DNA of 8,912 nucleotides from Planctomycetota bacterium (GTDB lineage Bacteria; Planctomycetota; UBA1135; GCA-002686595): positions 1 to 8,912 of the forward strand of contig WTJQ01000276.1 in the NCBI GenBank assembly GCA_011524785.1, given 5' to 3'. Both the position numbers and the translations under genes were made by a program. This document shows, piece by piece, positions 6,466-8,912 of the stretch. The notes beneath the pieces are model-generated. The model did no database searches. It was not told where the DNA came from and was given only the letters and a program-made list of their open reading frames with translations. Each line of letters opens with the position of its first letter. The first letter of the stretch is position 1.

Positions 6466-7764
6466 ATGCTGCTGCCCCTGCTCCTCTCCCTCGCGCCCCT
6501 GCAGGGGCCGCCCCAGACCGGCCTGCCCCTCCGCCCGCGCCGGCCCAACATCGTCCTCGTCCTCGCCGACGACTTCGGCGTGGACCTCGTCGGGGCGTAC
6601 GGCGAGGGGACGGACCCTCCCTGCACGCCGACGCTCGACGGTCTCGCTCAGGAGGGCCTCCTGTTCCGGAACGCGTGGACGAACCCGATCTGCACGCCCA
6701 GCCGCGCCGCGGCCCTGACGGGCCGCCACGGCTTCCGGACGGGCGTCGGGAGCGTGGGCCAGGGGTCCGAGCTCCCCCTCGCCGAGACGATCGTGCCGGA
6801 GGCGCTCCCCGACTACGCGAGCAGCGCCGTCGGGAAGTGGCACCTCGCTCGTGGCAGCAGCGAGCCGCAGGACCATCCCAACGACAGCGGCTTCCAGCAC
6901 TATGCCGGCGGACTGGGTGGTGGCGTTGGCGACTACTTCTCGTGGACGAAGGTGGTGGACGGACAGAGCTCCGTCTCGACGACCTATGCGACCACCGACA
7001 CCGCGGACGAGGCCATTGCCGCGGTGCTGGCGATGCCGGAGCCCTGGTTCCTGTACGTGTCGTTCAATGCCCCGCACGCGCCGTTCCACGTCCCGCCGGC
7101 CTCCGTCTGCGCGCTGCCCTCCTGCGGCAGCACCTGGTGTGCGAACCTCCCCAACAACCCCTCGAACCGTGACCGGGGCAAGGCGATGGTCGAGGCCATG
7201 GACGCCGAGCTGGGCCGCGTCCTCGAGGTCGTGGACGCCCTCGACCCGGACGCCTTCGTGTTCTTCATGGGGGACAACGGCACGGCCGGCCAGCTCTCGG
7301 AGGCGCCCTTCGCGAACGATCACGCCAAGGGCACCGTGTACGAGGGTGGCGTCAACGTGCCGCTGATGGTCCGCGGTCCTGGAGTCGTGCAGGGGGAGTG
7401 CGCAGGACTCGTGTCCAGCGTCGACCTCTTCACGACGTTCACCGACCTCGCGGGCTTCCCGGCCGTGACCGAGGACTCGCGCTCGCTCGTGCCGTACTTC
7501 CGCAACCCGGGGCTCTCGCTGCGGGAGTTCGTCTACGCGGAGCGCTTCTCGCCGAATGGCGGCGCGCCGCCCTTCGCGGATCACCGCAGGGCGGTCCGCG
7601 GGGCGCGCTACAAGCTCCTGCGGCAGACTGGCCAGCCCGACGAGCTGTACGACCTGCTCGTCGATCCGTTCGAGACCGTGGACCTCCTCCCGAACCCGAC
7701 CCCGGACCAGCAGGCGGCCTACGCCGAGCTGGTCGCGGAGCTCGTGCGCCTCGGGGTGGACTGA
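6466..7764 (+). CDS. Secreted type I sulfatase (formylglycine-dependent)
   Basis: This 432-residue member of the sulfatase/alkaline phosphatase superfamily hydrolyses sulfate esters, probably on an extracellular glycan. The core begins RPNIVLVLADDFG (metal ligands Asp35/Asp36). The signature C-T-P-S-R-A-A-A-L-T-G-R at residues 76-87 puts the formylglycine precursor at Cys76 with Arg80. Other active-site elements are G-K-W-H (Lys124, His126), A-P-H-A-P (His204), G-D-N-G (Asp270/Asn271) and H-A-K-G-T-V-Y-E-G-G (Lys288). The tail ELYDLLVDPFETVDLL is typical. Residues 1-12 are hydrophobic (MLLPLLLSLAPL), so I chose this ATG. An in-frame ATG at 6301 would add 55 residues of compositionally odd sequence. 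No maturation enzyme gene is in the window. An insertion with three cysteines (215, 220, 225) lies between the APHAP and GDNG motifs. No Shine-Dalgarno is visible. The stop lies 4 bp from that of the convergent flavoprotein gene. The substrate cannot be inferred. Confidence 0.93.
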   Translation: MLLPLLLSLAPLQGPPQTGLPLRPRRPNIVLVLADDFGVDLVGAYGEGTDPPCTPTLDGLAQEGLLFRNAWTNPICTPSRAAALTGRHGFRTGVGSVGQGSELPLAETIVPEALPDYASSAVGKWHLARGSSEPQDHPNDSGFQHYAGGLGGGVGDYFSWTKVVDGQSSVSTTYATTDTADEAIAAVLAMPEPWFLYVSFNAPHAPFHVPPASVCALPSCGSTWCANLPNNPSNRDRGKAMVEAMDAELGRVLEVVDALDPDAFVFFMGDNGTAGQLSEAPFANDHAKGTVYEGGVNVPLMVRGPGVVQGECAGLVSSVDLFTTFTDLAGFPAVTEDSRSLVPYFRNPGLSLREFVYAERFSPNGGAPPFADHRRAVRGARYKLLRQTGQPDELYDLLVDPFETVDLLPNPTPDQQAAYAELVAELVRLGVD

Positions 7765-7771
7765 GCGCTCA
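7762..7771. other. Palindrome formed by two convergent stop codons
   Basis: TGAGCGCTCA is a perfect 10-bp palindrome. Its ends are the TGA of the sulfatase gene (7762-7764, plus) and the TGA of the flavoprotein gene (7769-7771, minus), with GCGC between. There is no room for terminators between the genes, so the two messages must overlap at their 3' ends. Confidence 0.9.
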
Positions 7772-8752
7772 GGCGATCGGAGTCCGCGCGCCGAGGCGAT
7801 CGGTCAGAGCCTCCACCTGCCCGCGTGCCGTAGCCATGAGCTCGTCGATCAGGGCCGCCACGGTGGGGAGCTCCCGGACCAGGCCCACCCCCGAGCCGGA
7901 CGGGAGGATGCCCTCCTCGACGCTTCCCTCGACGCAGCCGAGGCGGGCGCGGTCGGTGCCGCGGGCGGCGCGCAGGTCCTCGGCGCTCGCGCCCTCGCGG
8001 GCGAGCTCGACCATGTGCTGCACCGCCGGGGTCGCGAGCCCGCGGCTGATCTTGCCCTCGGGGCCGTAGAGGACCGCGTCCTCCGAGCCCGCGGCCACGA
8101 GGCTCTGCTTGAACGCGGCGTGGGCCTCGCACTCCTGGGTGGCGACGAAGCGCGTCCCGAGCTGGACGGCGCTCGCGCCGAGGGCGAGCGCCGCGGCGAC
8201 CCCGCGGCCGTCCGTGATCCCGCCCGCGGCCACGACCGGGATCGGCACGGCGTCCACGACCTGGGGAACCAGCGATAGGGTCGCGAGACCCTGGGGACGC
8301 ACGTGGCCCCCGGCCTCGTTGCTCTCCGCCACGACGAAGTCCACGCCGGCAGCGTGCGACTTCTGTGCGAGGCGCGCGGAGGGCACGACGTGGCCGACCA
8401 GCAGTCCCGCCTCCTTGAAGGTCGAGGTCCACTTGGCCGGCGACCCGGCCCCCGTGATCACGACCGGCGGGCGCTCCGCGAGGATGACGTGCGCCAGCTC
8501 CTCGACGCGGTCCGCGCCGTCCGCGCGCAGGAGGATCAGGGGCAGGTTGACGGCGAAGGGGCGCTCGGTCCGCTCCCGGACCGCGTGGATGTGCCGTCGC
8601 AGCTCGCGTGGGTCCATGGTGGCCGCACCGAGGACGCCGAGGCCACCCGCCTCGCTGACGGCCGAGGCCAGGCGACTTCCACTGACCCAGGCCATGCCGC
8701 CCTGGACGATCGGGACGGAGAGGCCCAGGGTGCTGGTCAGGTCGGTGAGCAT
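7769..8752 (-). CDS. Nitronate monooxygenase / FabK-like FMN flavoprotein
   Basis: This 327-residue TIM-barrel flavoprotein belongs to the NMO/2-nitropropane dioxygenase superfamily, which also contains the enoyl-ACP reductase FabK. Residue numbers count from the ATG at 8752. Signatures are P-I-V-Q-G-G-M-A-W-V-S-G (14-25), A-G-G-L-G-V-L-G (35-42), E-S-N-E-A-G-G-H with His150 in the position of the active-site histidine, the FMN-phosphate loop A-A-G-G-I-T-D-G-R-G (175-184), Q-L-G-T-R-F (197-202), and a C-terminal EEGILPSGSGVGLV segment. It has no signal peptide and is cytosolic. An in-frame GTG at 8779 would add nine residues. I prefer the ATG because GAGAGGA lies 7 bases upstream and MLTDLTSTLGLSVPIVQ is the usual family start. 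It may act on nitronates or as a fatty-acid reductase. The QGGMAWVSG motif is seen in both branches, so I leave it open. It follows the partial minus-strand gene by 31 bp, suggesting co-transcription. Confidence 0.88.
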   Translation of the reverse strand: MLTDLTSTLGLSVPIVQGGMAWVSGSRLASAVSEAGGLGVLGAATMDPRELRRHIHAVRERTERPFAVNLPLILLRADGADRVEELAHVILAERPPVVITGAGSPAKWTSTFKEAGLLVGHVVPSARLAQKSHAAGVDFVVAESNEAGGHVRPQGLATLSLVPQVVDAVPIPVVAAGGITDGRGVAAALALGASAVQLGTRFVATQECEAHAAFKQSLVAAGSEDAVLYGPEGKISRGLATPAVQHMVELAREGASAEDLRAARGTDRARLGCVEGSVEEGILPSGSGVGLVRELPTVAALIDELMATARGQVEALTDRLGARTPIA

Positions 8753-8759
8753 GGGGAGG

Positions 8760-8766
8760 TCCTCTC
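8760..8766 (-). promoter_or_regulatory. Shine-Dalgarno-like site deciding the flavoprotein start
   Basis: On the minus strand, GAGAGGA ends 7 bases before the ATG at 8752. It is the best ribosome-binding site in the window. The alternative GTG at 8779 has only AGGA two bases upstream, too close to be useful. This favours the shorter protein. Confidence 0.5.
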
Positions 8767-8783
8767 GCACAGAATCCACGATC

Positions 8784-8912
8784 CTATGGCGTCACTGCGA
8801 TCCGTGGGGATCGGATCGGCAGAACGCGGAGTCCCACCGCCACCGACCCCAGCACGTGGGGAGGCGTGGACGAGTGGCGCAGCTGGTCCTTCTCGACCAA
8901 GGACTTCTGGGT
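8784..8912 (-). CDS. C-terminal end of an unidentified gene, 5' part outside the window
   Basis: Reading leftward from the right edge, one minus-strand frame gives 42 residues (starting TQKSLVEKDQLRHSSTPPHV, ending RSPRIAVTP) and stops at TAG (8784-8786). About 35 of its 42 codons end in G or C, clearly more than in the other two minus-strand frames of this stretch, which is what a real gene in this genome should show. The stop lies 31 bp before the flavoprotein ATG, as expected for neighbours in an operon. I do not recognise the sequence and assign no function. The alternative is a chance open frame. A plus-strand ATG at 8786 also opens a frame to the edge, but its product is Pro/Gly/Ser-rich with poorer codon use. 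Confidence 0.45.
   Translation of the reverse strand, partial: TQKSLVEKDQLRHSSTPPHVLGSVAVGLRVLPIRSPRIAVTP

Noticed and set aside
6247..7584. Upstream extension of the prolyl oligopeptidase frame, giving a protein of about 1150 residues antisense to the sulfatase
   Set aside because: The extra part is Arg/Gly/Val/His-rich with no domain and is the reverse complement of a clear sulfatase gene. The peptidase homology and signal peptide begin at the ATG at 6246.
8798..8813. CGATCC-GTGG-GGATCG hairpin
   Set aside because: It lies within the probable coding end of the partial minus-strand gene, and a 6-bp stem is not remarkable in this sequence.
1..8912. CRISPR arrays, tRNA or rRNA genes, insertion sequences, phage genes
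   Set aside because: I found no regular spaced repeats, cloverleaf-like segments, transposase-like proteins or terminal inverted repeats with target duplications.

Overview
This window is GC-rich DNA, close to 70% G+C by eye, and densely coded. It holds six complete protein-coding genes and one gene cut at each end. No tRNA, rRNA, CRISPR array, transposase or phage gene was seen. The best taxonomic guess is a marine-type member of the Planctomycetota. The reasons are a formylglycine-type sulfatase, exported catabolic lipoproteins, large secreted proteins that mature just before an 'AQGxDDC' motif, a C-terminal 'FCxPANPNSTG ... FQLWYRD ... NFSD' module, and mostly starts without a good Shine-Dalgarno. 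This assignment is inference.

Layout. On the minus strand, read right to left from 2796, are a gluconolactonase/SMP-30-like lipoprotein (2796-1897), a secreted protein with a PPC-like domain, a C-type lectin domain and a C-terminal beta module (1804-494), and the start of a second secreted protein with a related N-terminus (245 to beyond base 1). A 12-bp perfect GC hairpin (438-472) lies just after the lectin gene. An 18-bp dyad (350-367) lies upstream of the truncated gene. Divergent from the lactonase, a membrane-anchored helical-repeat protein of unknown role runs on the plus strand (2859-4031). It converges on a prolyl oligopeptidase lipoprotein on the minus strand (6246-4138). Divergent from that gene, a secreted type I sulfatase runs on the plus strand (6466-7764). 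Its stop codon lies 4 bp from the stop of a convergent nitronate monooxygenase/FabK-like flavoprotein (8752-7769, minus). The 3' end of an unidentified minus-strand gene (8912-8784) lies directly upstream of the flavoprotein gene.

How the genes may work together. Five of the six complete genes have, or may have, export signals or a membrane anchor: lactonase, lectin, helical-repeat protein, peptidase and sulfatase. They fit a lifestyle of binding and breaking down sulfated glycans and peptides outside the cytoplasm. They do not form one operon, because strands alternate, so this is a shared theme and not a demonstrated pathway. Nothing here amounts to a clearly new system. The points most worth a second look are the paired secreted proteins with their C-terminal module, the cysteine-free lectin domain, the unidentified anchored helical-repeat protein, and the dyad at 350-367.
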